Shown: positions 42,365-51,879 of the stretch, piece after piece | How the letters are laid out: each line of letters begins with the position of its first letter | Position numbering within the stretch: the first letter of the stretch is position 1 | Assembly: GCF_044792555.1 (NCBI RefSeq) | Contig: NZ_CP126238.1 | Coordinates: 1,674,001 to 1,738,000, forward strand | Origin: Alicycliphilus denitrificans_A | Lineage (GTDB): Bacteria; Pseudomonadota; Gammaproteobacteria; Burkholderiales; Burkholderiaceae_C | Length of the DNA: 64,000 bases | Direction: 5' to 3' | The notes under the pieces: generated by a model | Database searches by the model: none | The model's input: only the letters and a program-made list of their open reading frames with translations | What the model was told of the DNA's origin: nothing | Program-made: the position numbers and the translations under genes

Positions 42365-43858
42365 TCAGCCCTCGGCCACGCGGGGCATGGCCGCCTGCGC
42401 GGGCAGGCTCAGGCGTGCCAGCAGCCCCGGCGCGCCGGGCTCCAGCACCAGCGTGCCGCCCACGCTTTCGGCAATGCGCCGCACGATGGTCAGGCCCAGC
42501 CCGCTGCCCGGGCCGCTGCCGGACTTGCGCCAAAAGCGCTGCATGGCCTGCTCGCACTCCTGGGCTGTGAGGCCTGGACCCCGGTCGTGCACGCACATTT
42601 CCACCCGCCCCATGCCGGGGGTGCCGGGGTTGTCGGTGCCATTGGCTGGGGCAGCGTCGGCCTGCCACTGCAGCGTGACGCTCACCTGCTCTGCCCCGCG
42701 GTGGTGGCGCAGCGCGTTGTCGATCAGGTTGGTGATGGCGCAGGTCAGCAGCGCCGGCGCCAGCGGCAGCTGAATGGCCTGCCAGGCCTGCGGGTCGGCC
42801 GGCAGCTGGCGCATGTCCAGCGGCCGGGCGGGCAGGGGCCCGCCCTCGTCGCTGGCGCGCTGCTGCGACTGGCTGCACGCCAGCTGGAAGGCCTGGGCAA
42901 TGCCCGCGCCCGTGGTGCTGCGCGCCTCGCCAGCGCTGGCGCTCTCCACCCGGGCCAGTTGCAGCAGCTGCTCCAGCGTGGCATGCATGTGGTCAATGCC
43001 TTCGCCTGCCTGGCGCAGGGCATTGGCGGCGATCTCGGGCGCGGCGTCCGGCCGCTTGGCGGCCAGCGCCAGCTGCGCCACCTGCACATGGGTCTTGATG
43101 GCCGTGAGCGGCGTGCGCAGCTCGTGCGCGGCATCGGCGGTCCAGCGGCGTTCGTGCTCGATGCTGGCATCCATGCGCGCCAGCAGCTGGTTCAGGCTGT
43201 CCACCAGCGGGGCCAGCTCCTGGGTGTCATGGCCCGACTGCACGGGCGTGGGGTCTTGCGGCGGGCGCCGGCCCAGTTCTTCGCGCAGCTGCTCCAGGGG
43301 CTGCAGGCTGTGCGAGCAAATCCACCAGGTGAGCAGCAGGATGCCGCCCAGCGCCAGGGCAAAGGGTAGCACCAGCGTGCGTACGAAGGTCTCCACCAGA
43401 TGGTCGCGCACGTCCAGCCGGTCGGCGGTGGCCACGCGCACGCCGTTTTCCTCCTGCACATAGGTGCGCCACTGCTTGCCGCCCTTGGTGATCTGGCCAA
43501 AGCCCGCGCTGCCGGCCGACGCCAGGTCCGGAATGTTGCTGGTGCGGGCGATGGGCAGTATGTCCACCTCGCTGCGCACCAGGCTCACCTCGCAGGCCAC
43601 GCCGTCGCGCGCAATCACCGACAGCAGCGCATCGCTGTGCGCGCCCGGCGCGGCGGCCAGCTCAGCGTGCTGGAACTGCTGCACGATGCCCACCACCATC
43701 TTGGCCGATGCGATCAGCCGCTCGTCCAGCATGGTGCGCAGCTCGCGCTGCATGTTGGTGAACTGCCAGGCCGCCACGCCGCCCCAGATCAGGCAGATGG
43801 TCAGGCTCAGGCCCAGCATCAGCCGCAGGCGCAGGCTCTTGCGCGGCGCCGCCGTCAT
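42365..43858 (-). CDS. QseC-like sensor histidine kinase
   Basis: 497 residues; the ATG overlaps the response-regulator stop (ATGA). The sequence starts MTAAPRKSLRLRLMLGLSLT with a first membrane segment, then a ~130-residue periplasmic domain and a second segment (LVLPFALALGGILLLTWWI). The kinase follows: H-box WTADAAHELRTPLTAIKTH, N-box ITNLIDNALRHH, G-boxes VHDRGPGLT and GSGPGSGLGLTIV. The ligand is unknown. It pairs with the adjacent OmpR-type regulator. Confidence 0.93.
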   Translation of the reverse strand: MTAAPRKSLRLRLMLGLSLTICLIWGGVAAWQFTNMQRELRTMLDERLIASAKMVVGIVQQFQHAELAAAPGAHSDALLSVIARDGVACEVSLVRSEVDILPIARTSNIPDLASAGSAGFGQITKGGKQWRTYVQEENGVRVATADRLDVRDHLVETFVRTLVLPFALALGGILLLTWWICSHSLQPLEQLREELGRRPPQDPTPVQSGHDTQELAPLVDSLNQLLARMDASIEHERRWTADAAHELRTPLTAIKTHVQVAQLALAAKRPDAAPEIAANALRQAGEGIDHMHATLEQLLQLARVESASAGEARSTTGAGIAQAFQLACSQSQQRASDEGGPLPARPLDMRQLPADPQAWQAIQLPLAPALLTCAITNLIDNALRHHRGAEQVSVTLQWQADAAPANGTDNPGTPGMGRVEMCVHDRGPGLTAQECEQAMQRFWRKSGSGPGSGLGLTIVRRIAESVGGTLVLEPGAPGLLARLSLPAQAAMPRVAEG

Positions 43859-44532
43859 GCCGCACCGCCGCAGTAGCGCGCGCCCAGGCGAAAGCCCAGG
43901 CCGCGCACCGTGTCGATGATGTCGGCCCCCAGCTTGCGGCGCAGGTGGTGCACATGCACGTTGACCGTGTTGCTGCCCACGTCCAGGTCCTGGCCGTACA
44001 GGCTGTCGTGCAGCTGCGCCGGGCTCAGCACCCGGCCGCGCGCTTGCAGCAGCGCCTGCAGCAGCATCCACTCGCGGCGCGAAATGTCCACCGGAGCGCC
44101 GTCGCGCACGACCTCGCCCGTGGTCATGTTCACCAGGCAGTCGCCCAGCGCCAGCAGATCGCTGGCCCGCCCGCCCGCGCGGCGCAGCAGGGCCTGCAGG
44201 CGCAGCACCAGCTCCTGCAGGTCGAAGGGCTTGGTCAGGTAGTCGTCGGTGCCGGTCTGGAAGCCGGCCACCTTGTCCTCGATGGTGCCGCGTGCCGTGA
44301 GGATGAGCACGGGCAGGTCATGCCCCCTGGCGCGCCAGTGGCGCAGCAGGTTGATGCCATCGCCATCGGGCAGCCCCAGGTCGAGCACGCAGGCATCGAA
44401 GTCGCGGCTGGCCATGCGGGCCTCGGCCTGGGCCACGCTGGCCGCGGTGTCGCTGGTGAAACCATGCAGCTCCAGCCCGGTCCGGATGCCGCTGGCCACC
44501 AGGGCGTTGTCTTCGACGATCAGGATGTGCAT
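43855..44532 (-). CDS. OmpR-family response regulator (QseB-like)
   Basis: 225 residues from MHILIVEDNALVASGIRTG; a start 27 bp earlier is possible. The receiver domain has the phosphorylation site in ACVLDLGLPDGDG and the conserved Lys in YLTKPFDLQEL. The C-terminal winged helix contains DISRREWMLLQALLQ and NTVNVHVHHLRRKLG. First gene of the regulator-kinase-TlpA unit. Targets unknown. Confidence 0.93.
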   Translation of the reverse strand: MHILIVEDNALVASGIRTGLELHGFTSDTAASVAQAEARMASRDFDACVLDLGLPDGDGINLLRHWRARGHDLPVLILTARGTIEDKVAGFQTGTDDYLTKPFDLQELVLRLQALLRRAGGRASDLLALGDCLVNMTTGEVVRDGAPVDISRREWMLLQALLQARGRVLSPAQLHDSLYGQDLDVGSNTVNVHVHHLRRKLGADIIDTVRGLGFRLGARYCGGAA

Positions 44533-45119
44533 GCAGGCTCGCTGGGCAAAAGCCCGCATTCTAGGAATGGCACGTTATCCCCGCATTACGGGGCGGCGGG
44601 CAGGGCGGCGTTGCAGCCCTGCTGCGTCGCAATAGGCCAGGGCAGACCTGCAACGCTCTGTATTGATTCCGCGGCATTGGCGTGCGGAGGGGCAGCGGAC
44701 TTTGCCCAGGGGGCGGGCAGCATGCCGTACTGTTCACTCGGAAAATGTGGATTGCTATCAATATGGTAGCTGTTTGCGCTTATGCGGCAAGCCGTAAAGG
44801 CATTTTTTGCTCATGAGACAGCAGGGCCTGTGTCCTCAAGACATATTGAAGGGGGCCGCAGCCTAGAGAAGTGCTAAGGCAGCGTCAGTGCTTCGATCCC
44901 TCTAGGTGACGGTTTGCGGCCAGAAGCCGCTGTCTGGCGCGTGGCCGCGAACAGCAGGTCTAGGCTGAGATCGGAAGTACGCCAACTTCCGCTTTGCGCG
45001 GACGTCATAAGTCGTTCCAGGGGTGGAGCGCGTCAAGGCCTTTACCGACAAAAGCGGTCTACAAATCACCCGCTGAGCGGGGCACTACATTTATTCCTCG
45101 GGGCCTTGAGCTGTGACTA
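44533..45119. other. 587-bp gap between the two-component system and the ABC-3C operon
   Basis: It holds repeat copy 7 at 44751-44810 and otherwise no convincing gene, RNA or terminator. The GC content falls toward 45.1 kb where the transferred operon begins, so one island border probably lies here. Confidence 0.5.
44751..44810 (+). repeat. dispersed palindromic repeat, copy 7
   Basis: ATATGGTAGCTGTTTGCGCT, then TATGCGGC, then AAGCCGTAAAGGCATTTTTT. It is diverged but keeps GTAGCTG, GCGCTT, AAGC and the GGCATTTT end of the family. Confidence 0.55.
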
Positions 45120-46853
45120 TCACGACGTGTGCTGCTCGATACGGAACAGCTTATCAGACTGCGAAAGTCTGATACAGAAATACTCATCCTTGTTTAACGC
45201 CGGGGGCAACTTGTCCCGAAGAATCGAAGCAACGAACTGAACATGTTTGCACTCTCGTTCAACCAAGGTCGCAATATTGACAAGTTGGTTGTCGTGCATC
45301 AATTCCTTTTTGTCGCTCAGCAGGAAATGATAACAAGGTATTTTTTCGTTATCGGCGAAAAATGTGTAGGCTATATCGAAGCAGGTTATCTCTCCTTGCT
45401 TCTTTCCCGAGCTGAAGTTTGTATTGAATGCGCTGAATTTATAGACGCGTTGGCCTGTCCTGGTGATGCCGATGTCAAACTTCAGTGCGTACTCTTCTCC
45501 ATACAGCTCTCTGGAAACCTCTGAGAAATATTTATTAAACAAATTGACGCGCTCTTGAACTTGCGCTTGAAATTTATCAGAAAAAATAAGAACATCAATT
45601 CCTTCGAGCTTTTCATTTAGATTCTTTAGATTTTTTTCGACTGCTGTGATTTGTTCGATAATTATCTCGTACTCGCCCTTCTTTTGGTGCTTTTCGTTGA
45701 GCTTAACAACAATTTTTTCAAGCTCCTCAAATGAGCCGCTGGTCGCTAGTTTTTTTGTTAATTCTCGCTCTGTTGTGCGAAGCTGGTCTAATCGAGCTGA
45801 AAATTCGATGATTTGGGCTTCTAGCTGCGGAAGCTCTTTTTTTATGTAGCGAGTCTTTTCATTCACCATTTTGTTGTGGAATTCGACTAGTTCGGAAAAT
45901 TTTCGATTGAGTTTACCGAGCTTAGCTGAAACCTCGCTATACAAAGACTTAAGTTGTTCTATATCGATATTTGCAGTGCTGGATTGAACCTCTTGAACCG
46001 CCTCTTGGATAAGGTTTCGCCTTAAATTCAATCGGCTCAGCTTTGAGCCAGATACGCTAATCTCATACCGAACTTTGTCGAGTGCTTTAAGGTCATCTTC
46101 AAGATTGGGATTGGTGTTGAGCGATGACCTCTGTGCGTCAAGCCTCTGAATTTCTCCTTCCAGTAGAGATAGAGACGCCTCATATGCAGAGCGTGTTTGC
46201 TTGCTCTCCAATCTGTTCTTGAACGCTGTTTCGATCCTGATCTGAGAGAGGACAGTTTGTTTGGAATCCCCGTCGTCAAAACTACAGCCAAGTAGGAATA
46301 GGTAAAGCGCTTCATACTCTTCGTCACGTGTGAAGCTGTCCAAAGTCTTGAGTGTATTGTTTACGCTCTGATCTTTGTATCGTATGTTGTGTGATATCAA
46401 CTGCCGAAAAGTGGGCTTCTTTCCGTAATGATTTAGGAATAACTGATTTGTGAGACGTTCTTCAAATGCATCCTCGGTAAGGTGCTCACCGTTAATTCGA
46501 CGAATCTGTTTTTTTCGTGGCAAGAAGTTTCGTTCGATAACGAGTTCCTCTGCAAAGGGACTCTCGAGGTCGGAAGTAAGTGTCAGCGTGATCAAGACCT
46601 CCTTGTCTATAAGGTAGTTCTTGACCTTTAAGTCTTCATTCCTCTTGTTTTCTGGATCCGTATAAATACCTTTTGCGCTGGCGCCTAGACAGAAATCAAT
46701 CAACTGGAGTACCGTCGTTTTTCCAACGTTGTTTCCAGTGGCCAGGATTTCTAAAGGAGGGGTTTCATCAACGATGAAGTTGATTCCTGCGTGGAACGTT
46801 ATATTTCGGATGAGTCCATCCACGCTATTAATGTAAAGTGACTTTAGGAACAT
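45120..46853 (-). CDS. ABC-3C system ATPase (SMC-like, DUF2326)
   Basis: 577 residues. Walker A GNNVGKTT is near residue 40 (LEILATGNNVGKTTVLQLIDFCLG). A long coiled-coil region spans ~215-425 with a central break. The C-terminal DUF2326 region includes SSGKKQGEITCFDIAYTFF and PCYHFLLSDKKELMHDNQL, the ABC signature and Walker B-like parts. This is the ATPase of ABC-three-component systems described computationally as biological conflict modules. The start overlaps the middle-component gene by 10 bp. Coding DNA is far more AT-rich than the flanks, indicating horizontal transfer. Confidence 0.88.
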   Translation of the reverse strand: MFLKSLYINSVDGLIRNITFHAGINFIVDETPPLEILATGNNVGKTTVLQLIDFCLGASAKGIYTDPENKRNEDLKVKNYLIDKEVLITLTLTSDLESPFAEELVIERNFLPRKKQIRRINGEHLTEDAFEERLTNQLFLNHYGKKPTFRQLISHNIRYKDQSVNNTLKTLDSFTRDEEYEALYLFLLGCSFDDGDSKQTVLSQIRIETAFKNRLESKQTRSAYEASLSLLEGEIQRLDAQRSSLNTNPNLEDDLKALDKVRYEISVSGSKLSRLNLRRNLIQEAVQEVQSSTANIDIEQLKSLYSEVSAKLGKLNRKFSELVEFHNKMVNEKTRYIKKELPQLEAQIIEFSARLDQLRTTERELTKKLATSGSFEELEKIVVKLNEKHQKKGEYEIIIEQITAVEKNLKNLNEKLEGIDVLIFSDKFQAQVQERVNLFNKYFSEVSRELYGEEYALKFDIGITRTGQRVYKFSAFNTNFSSGKKQGEITCFDIAYTFFADNEKIPCYHFLLSDKKELMHDNQLVNIATLVERECKHVQFVASILRDKLPPALNKDEYFCIRLSQSDKLFRIEQHTS

Positions 46854-47071
46854 AATTCAATCTCGCCGTTATTGTTGTATTGCACGATAGAAGCGAGAAA
46901 GAGCCAGTCTAATGAAAGTGCAAACAACGCAATCGGCATTCCATGGAAAATTCGCGTCTCCATCAGCAAGTCCATAAAACTAAGAGCCTTATTTTTTTTG
47001 AGCGCTTTTATGATGTATGCGCCATTAAAGTATAGGCTGTTTGCTGGATGGATGTCCTTAGGCAATAGCAT
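46844..47071 (-). CDS. ABC-3C middle component (MC6-like)
   Basis: 75 residues from MLLPKDIHPANSLYFNGAYI, with AAGGAG 6-7 bases upstream; a longer frame from 47128 would overlap the SMEK gene by 71 bp. The small helical protein, MLLPKDIHP at the N-terminus and the hydrophobic ALFALSLDWLFLASIV segment match the middle components that bridge the ATPase and the third component. The 14-bp overlap upstream and 10-bp overlap downstream indicate translational coupling. Confidence 0.8.
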   Translation of the reverse strand: MLLPKDIHPANSLYFNGAYIIKALKKNKALSFMDLLMETRIFHGMPIALFALSLDWLFLASIVQYNNNGEIELCS

Positions 47072-48023
47072 GCTTATTCTCCTTGGGCTTTTTGAATATT
47101 CGGCACCTAAGAAATGCATCAACCGCAAGAATATTCACACAGAGTTCGAGTTCTTCCAGTGTTGTTGGTTGAAAGTTTGAACTGCTTTTTGCAGCATTCA
47201 TAACGTGCTGGATAATTTCAAAAAATAAATCATCGCCTTTATGTTGTCTGCTCAGCTGAAGATAAAATCTGTTAAATGCGTGCAAGACGGAGGTGCTTTT
47301 GTTTCGCCCCGCCTCATCAAAGCTGGCGTAGATTTTATCTATTCTAGGATGATAGATTTTATGGTGTTCGATTAGTTCTGCGGCGACTTCCAAGCCATTT
47401 AATTCAATTTTCGCTTCGACGTTGAATGGAATGGTGCTGGAATTCTGTGCGCCTAGGCTCAAGTCTTCGCTGCCGATTATATTGATAAGGGCTGCGATAT
47501 TCGACTCCGACGGAATGGTATCATTGTCAGCTGGAAGTTCGCTCTGTAGAAATTTGTAAACTTGATGCTGGCGAGACGGTTCCAGTATGGCAATTGCATT
47601 ACTCAAAGACTTGATGTCGATAATGTCATTTTTGGGTTCGAAAATTAATTTATGAGGATTCCTGAATTCATTAGCTCTCAAGCCGGATGCATCTTTAGAT
47701 ATAGAGACGAACCGAAATCTGTATCCTTCATATTCGGATAAGTCTTTCTCGAGTGATTTTTGCACCTTTGTGGTGGTGGCTGTAGAGGAAACTTGAAGGA
47801 CAGTTTTGTTGCTGTGATCAATTAGATCGATACCCTCGGCGTTTTGCTCTATAGAATTCATGTTGACGAAGGCTAGTCCGTAAATACAGTTAAGCAGGCG
47901 AGCGTAAAAGTTTTCGCAATGTACATGCAAATCTAAGATATTTAGACTACCTCGTATCTCCACTTCATAGGCAAGAAGGCTTAATTTCTTAATGCACAGG
48001 TCAAAATAGGTTTTGCTTTGCAC
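47058..48023 (-). CDS. ABC-3C SMEK-domain protein
   Basis: 321 residues from a GTG with GGGAG 8 bases upstream; an ATG at 48074 would add 17 residues. The N-terminal SMEK domain reads YFDLCIKKLSLLAYEVEIRG, then SLNILDLHVHCENFYARLLNCIYG, NAEGIDLIDHSNKTVLQVSSTATTTKVQKSLEK. The arrangement of D and QVSS-type residues recalls a restriction-endonuclease-like core. The C-terminal half is unassigned and may be the target-recognition or effector part. First gene of the three-gene operon. Confidence 0.83.
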   Translation of the reverse strand: MQSKTYFDLCIKKLSLLAYEVEIRGSLNILDLHVHCENFYARLLNCIYGLAFVNMNSIEQNAEGIDLIDHSNKTVLQVSSTATTTKVQKSLEKDLSEYEGYRFRFVSISKDASGLRANEFRNPHKLIFEPKNDIIDIKSLSNAIAILEPSRQHQVYKFLQSELPADNDTIPSESNIAALINIIGSEDLSLGAQNSSTIPFNVEAKIELNGLEVAAELIEHHKIYHPRIDKIYASFDEAGRNKSTSVLHAFNRFYLQLSRQHKGDDLFFEIIQHVMNAAKSSSNFQPTTLEELELCVNILAVDAFLRCRIFKKPKENKHAIA

Positions 48024-48579
48024 AGCGCCCTCTCCCTTGATGTGTTTATTTCTGCGACTCTTGGCCTCTGTCATCGCGTGCCTACATGTGGCGAGACAGA
48101 AGACGTCAGCAGGTCGTAACAACCTGAAATCATACGTGTTACACACAGCTCCGCCCATGCGAACGGTCGCTAGTGAGTTCTCCCGCTGTTCCTGTCGGCG
48201 CACGTCGTAGGCGGCCATGATCAGTGGTGCGCGGATCAGGCTGCGATCGCCCCAGTCTGGTCTGCTAAGCCACAGGCGGAGCCCGGTCGAGCACTTCCGC
48301 GTTCGGGTCGCTACGCTCAAAGCCTCGGCCCAAGACCGTTGGATGGTGGACCAACAGTTATACGGCTCAACTCTTCGTTGGTAAGCCCACCGACCGTATC
48401 ACCGGGGGCGCGCACATTGGCCCCGAGAGTGCGAAAGATGCCATTGCGACAACTCCAGCGTTGAGTGGCAGCTTTGTGGCTCTCGACTCGTTGCCATACA
48501 CGACTGCAACCGCTACAAAGCAAACGTTGGCCGCCAAGGTGCGAAGGACAGCAACGGGTCGAAACCGCCGATAAGAACG
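48024..48579. other. 556-bp gap without a confident gene
   Basis: GC content rises back to that of the host. On the + strand a frame ending near 48573 reads GGAHIGPESAKDAIATTP and could be the tail of a lost gene, but there is no start or family match. It probably contains the right border of the ABC-3C island. Confidence 0.4.
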
Positions 48580-48611
48580 AAAAAGCCCATCGCAACTGAG
48601 ATGGGCTTTTT
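48580..48611. terminator. bidirectional terminator after the Ttr-like operon
   Basis: AAAAAGCCCATC and GATGGGCTTTTT form a 12-bp perfect stem around an 8-base loop, with A and T runs on both sides. It lies 49 bp beyond the stop of the molybdoenzyme gene. Confidence 0.88.
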
Positions 48612-48659
48612 CATTCAGCGCACCTGCGCAAGCGCACGGCGCTCAGTGCCTGACGGGCA

Positions 48660-51600
48660 TCACACCTTCTTCACCCGCACCGGCAACCCCTGCCGCACCA
48701 CCGCCCCCGACACCCAGTCGATCCACACGTTGTCCTTGGCGGGCCGGGTGGGGTCGGCAAAGCCCAGGCGGTTCAGGTTCACGCCGTTGCCGTGCTGCGG
48801 GTTGTGGGCCATGGGCTGGCCGTCCACGGTGTGGGCCGCGGCGCCCAGCTGGGTGTGGCCGTAGCCGTATTCGATGGCGATGGCGCCCTGGGCGATGCCG
48901 CCGCGCACCAGGGCCACGCCCTGCAACTGGGCGCCGGGTGTGCTCACCTCGATGTGGTCGCCGTTGGCAATGCCCAGCTTGGCCGCGTCGTCCCTGTTCA
49001 GGCTGATGGGGTTGTGCGGGTGCACCTGGCGCAGGCGGCTGGCGGCAATCGACATGCTGCTCATTAGGTTGGACTTGTAGCTGCTCATGGTCAGCGGCCA
49101 GTCCTGCTCGGGGAAGTGCGTGCGCATGCTGCTGCCGTCCGCGAAGCGGGTGGGGAACCAGGTGGGGCAGCCCGCGTAGCGTTCGCCGGTCATGGAGTGG
49201 CGCATCTTGGCCAGGCCTTCGTGCCACAGCTGCACGGGGAACTTGTGCGCGGCCTTGACGTGCTCGCCCTTCCAGGCGTCTTCGATCTTGTCGAAGCGGC
49301 CGCCCCGGCTCATCACCATGGCCACGCGGCGCACTTCCTCGGGCTTCAGGCGCTTGTCCAGGTCGGGCATCCAGCGCTTCAGGCCCGTGATCTCGATGTC
49401 GTCGTCCGACGCCTCGGGCACGGGCTTGCCGGCCTGGTAGGCGATGTTGCACATGCCGCGCAGGTAGAAGTCTTCGGACGATTCCAGGTCCAGCGGCTCG
49501 CCGTCCTTGGTGGACATGGCGCCCTTGCCAAAGCCGGGCAGTTGCAGCTGCTTGGCCACGGCGAAGACGAAGCTCTCGAAGCTCACGGGCTTGCCGTCCG
49601 CCGTCTTGGCGGTGGCGGCCTCCACCACGGGCCAGCGCACGGTGCTGCTCTTGGCGACCACGTCGGCCCAGGGCGCGCCGATGCCCCAGCTCTCGTAGGT
49701 CACGGTGTCGGGCACGATGTAGTCGGCCAGGGCCGAGGTCTCGTTGATGAACGGGTCCACCGAGATGAACAGCGGCAGCTTCTTCGGATCCTTGATGGCG
49801 TCCACCAGCGTGTTCTCGAAGCCGCAGATGGCGTACACCGGGTTGCTCATGTGGTTGATCCAGGCCTTGACCGGGTAGGGGTAGCCCAGCAGGCCCGCGG
49901 CCAGCATTTCGCTGGACAGGCCGCCCGGCGCCGGATACCAGGGCGCCTTGGCGGGGTAGGGGTTCTGGCCGGCTTCCTTCTTGCGCTTGAACTCGCTGGT
50001 CTTCTCGTAGGGAAAGCGCGTGCGCGACAGGGCCACGCCGCTGGGCTTTACCGCCCCCGGGAACTGCGCGAAGTTGTAGCGCGGGCCGGGGCCGAAGGGG
50101 CCGAACGGGCCGGCATCGAGCACCCAGCCGCCCTTGACGTTCAGGTTGCCGATCAGGTTGTTGAGCATGGCGATCGCGTAGGCGGTATAGAAGCCCGCGC
50201 CGCTCATGGTGCCGCCGTGCGAGTTGGCCACGGCCTGCTTGCCGTGGCTGGTGAATTCGCGCGCCAGGTCTTCGATGTCTTTCACCGCCACACCGCACAG
50301 ATCCGAATATTCCTGCAGCGTCTTGCGCCGTGCTTCCTCTCGCAGCTTGACGAACGAGGTGCACACGGCGATGGGCGCGGGCTCCTCGGTGGCGCCCGCG
50401 GCCTTGAGCGGGGTGAACTCGCGTTCCACCACCAGCTCGGCCGCCTGGGCCACGGTGTGGGGCACCAGCTTGAAGCCGCCCTTGCCGTCGGCCACCTGCA
50501 CCACGTACACGTCTTCGGCCGGGGTCTTCTCGTCCACCGGCTCGGGCATGGGCAGGCCAATGTCCGCGCCGCGCAGGAACTGGCCGTAGCGCGGGTGCTT
50601 GGCGTCGTTGATGAGCAGGTGCGTGGCGTTGCTCCACGCGGCCTCGCCGGCGGCGGCCATCGCGGCCGGGCCGGGCTGGGCGAGGAACTGCGCGTCGTAG
50701 CGCTCGTGGTCGATGATCCAGCGGATCAGCGCCATGGCCAGCGCCAGGTCGGTAGCGGGCTTGATGGCCAGCCAGCGGTTGTTGTCGCCGGCCGCGTGGC
50801 TCGACGACATGGGCAGGATGGGCGAAACCACCACGTAGCGGTAGCTGCTTTCCTCGCGCGAGCGCGCCTCGGCCAGCTCGCGGCCCATGCGCTGGAACGG
50901 GTTGCCCGCCTGCGCCGGCGCCGTGCCCAGGAACAGGCCGAAGCGCGAGTTCTTCCAGTCCGGCTTGCCGTGCGGCATGCCCGGAATGTTGCCCAGCGCC
51001 GCAGCCGTGCCCACGCGGTAGGTCTGGCCGCAGTAGGCGCCGTGGTTGGCAAAGTTGACCGAGCCGAAGGCCGGGCCGACGAAGCGCCGGATCAGCGGCG
51101 TGCGCCCCTCGTTCGAGGCATCGGTGAACAGCAACTGGTTGGACTTGGGGCCGTACTCGGGATTCTCGGCGTCGATCAGCGTGCTCACGTCACGGATGGC
51201 GGCCAGGCCCTCCACATGGCCCTCGCCGAACAGGTCGCCGCCCGCGCAGACCTCTTTGACCAGCTGCTCCAGCGAAATCGTCTGCCACTGGCCCGAGCCG
51301 CGCGGGCCCACGCGCTTCAGCGGTGCCAGCACGCGGTGCGGCGCCGTCTGGTGTTCGAACATGGCCGAGCCGCGCGCGCAACTGGTGGCGCGGCCCTCCA
51401 GGCCGTTGTCGCCGCCGAGACTGGCATAGACCTCGCGCACCGGCATGTCCATGGGGGCGTGCTGCGTGGTGGCCAGCGGGTGGTAGGGGTTGCCGGCCAC
51501 GCGCAGGATGCGGTTGCTTTCGGTATCCACGCGCACGCGAATGCCGCACTGCGTCCAGCAGCCCAGGCAGCTGCTGGGGCTGACCACCTGGCCGGGCTGG

Positions 51601-51848
51601 GTGGTGAGCTGGCCGGTCACGGGGTCGATTCGGAACTCGGGGGTGAGCGAGTTGCCGCGCGTGGCGCTCTTCGTCGCCGTGCCCGAGGTGCCTTGGATGA
51701 GACCCTTGGCGCCCTTGGCCACGGTCTCGCCATAGCCCGCGGCAAAGGCCGCCAGGCCGCCGGCCACGGCGCCGCCGCGCAGCAGCATGCGGCGGCGGTT
51801 GACTTCTTCGGGTTGCTGCGCGGTGGGTGCTTGTTTCTTGTCGGTCAT
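48660..51848 (-). CDS. ttrA: molybdopterin oxidoreductase, tetrathionate reductase subunit A-like
   Basis: 1062 residues. A twin-arginine signal NRRRMLLRGGAVAGGLAAFAAG (residues 17-38) indicates folded export. The N-terminal 4Fe-4S cysteines are in SCLGCWTQCGIRV with a fourth in GRATSCARG. Molybdopterin-binding regions such as ANSHGGTMSGAGFYTAYA and a C-terminal MopB-type domain (HPHNPISLNRDDAAKLGIANGD) follow. Length and Cys spacing fit TtrA; related arsenate, selenate or polysulfide reductases are possible. It forms an operon with an iron-sulfur and a membrane subunit upstream. Confidence 0.8.
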   Translation of the reverse strand: MTDKKQAPTAQQPEEVNRRRMLLRGGAVAGGLAAFAAGYGETVAKGAKGLIQGTSGTATKSATRGNSLTPEFRIDPVTGQLTTQPGQVVSPSSCLGCWTQCGIRVRVDTESNRILRVAGNPYHPLATTQHAPMDMPVREVYASLGGDNGLEGRATSCARGSAMFEHQTAPHRVLAPLKRVGPRGSGQWQTISLEQLVKEVCAGGDLFGEGHVEGLAAIRDVSTLIDAENPEYGPKSNQLLFTDASNEGRTPLIRRFVGPAFGSVNFANHGAYCGQTYRVGTAAALGNIPGMPHGKPDWKNSRFGLFLGTAPAQAGNPFQRMGRELAEARSREESSYRYVVVSPILPMSSSHAAGDNNRWLAIKPATDLALAMALIRWIIDHERYDAQFLAQPGPAAMAAAGEAAWSNATHLLINDAKHPRYGQFLRGADIGLPMPEPVDEKTPAEDVYVVQVADGKGGFKLVPHTVAQAAELVVEREFTPLKAAGATEEPAPIAVCTSFVKLREEARRKTLQEYSDLCGVAVKDIEDLAREFTSHGKQAVANSHGGTMSGAGFYTAYAIAMLNNLIGNLNVKGGWVLDAGPFGPFGPGPRYNFAQFPGAVKPSGVALSRTRFPYEKTSEFKRKKEAGQNPYPAKAPWYPAPGGLSSEMLAAGLLGYPYPVKAWINHMSNPVYAICGFENTLVDAIKDPKKLPLFISVDPFINETSALADYIVPDTVTYESWGIGAPWADVVAKSSTVRWPVVEAATAKTADGKPVSFESFVFAVAKQLQLPGFGKGAMSTKDGEPLDLESSEDFYLRGMCNIAYQAGKPVPEASDDDIEITGLKRWMPDLDKRLKPEEVRRVAMVMSRGGRFDKIEDAWKGEHVKAAHKFPVQLWHEGLAKMRHSMTGERYAGCPTWFPTRFADGSSMRTHFPEQDWPLTMSSYKSNLMSSMSIAASRLRQVHPHNPISLNRDDAAKLGIANGDHIEVSTPGAQLQGVALVRGGIAQGAIAIEYGYGHTQLGAAAHTVDGQPMAHNPQHGNGVNLNRLGFADPTRPAKDNVWIDWVSGAVVRQGLPVRVKKV

Positions 51849-51879
51849 GTGATCCCTTTCGAGGCGGGTTGCAGCCGCT

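Noticed and set aside
48024..48320. 99-residue N-terminal extension of the SMEK protein
   Set aside because: The SMEK domain starts at about residue 4 from the GTG at 48023, which has a good ribosome site; the extension is Arg/Cys-rich and lies in the GC-rich border.
48317..48595. 92-residue leftward frame between the ABC-3C operon and ttrA terminator
   Set aside because: Cys/Arg/Ser-rich composition, no ribosome site and it reads into the terminator stem.
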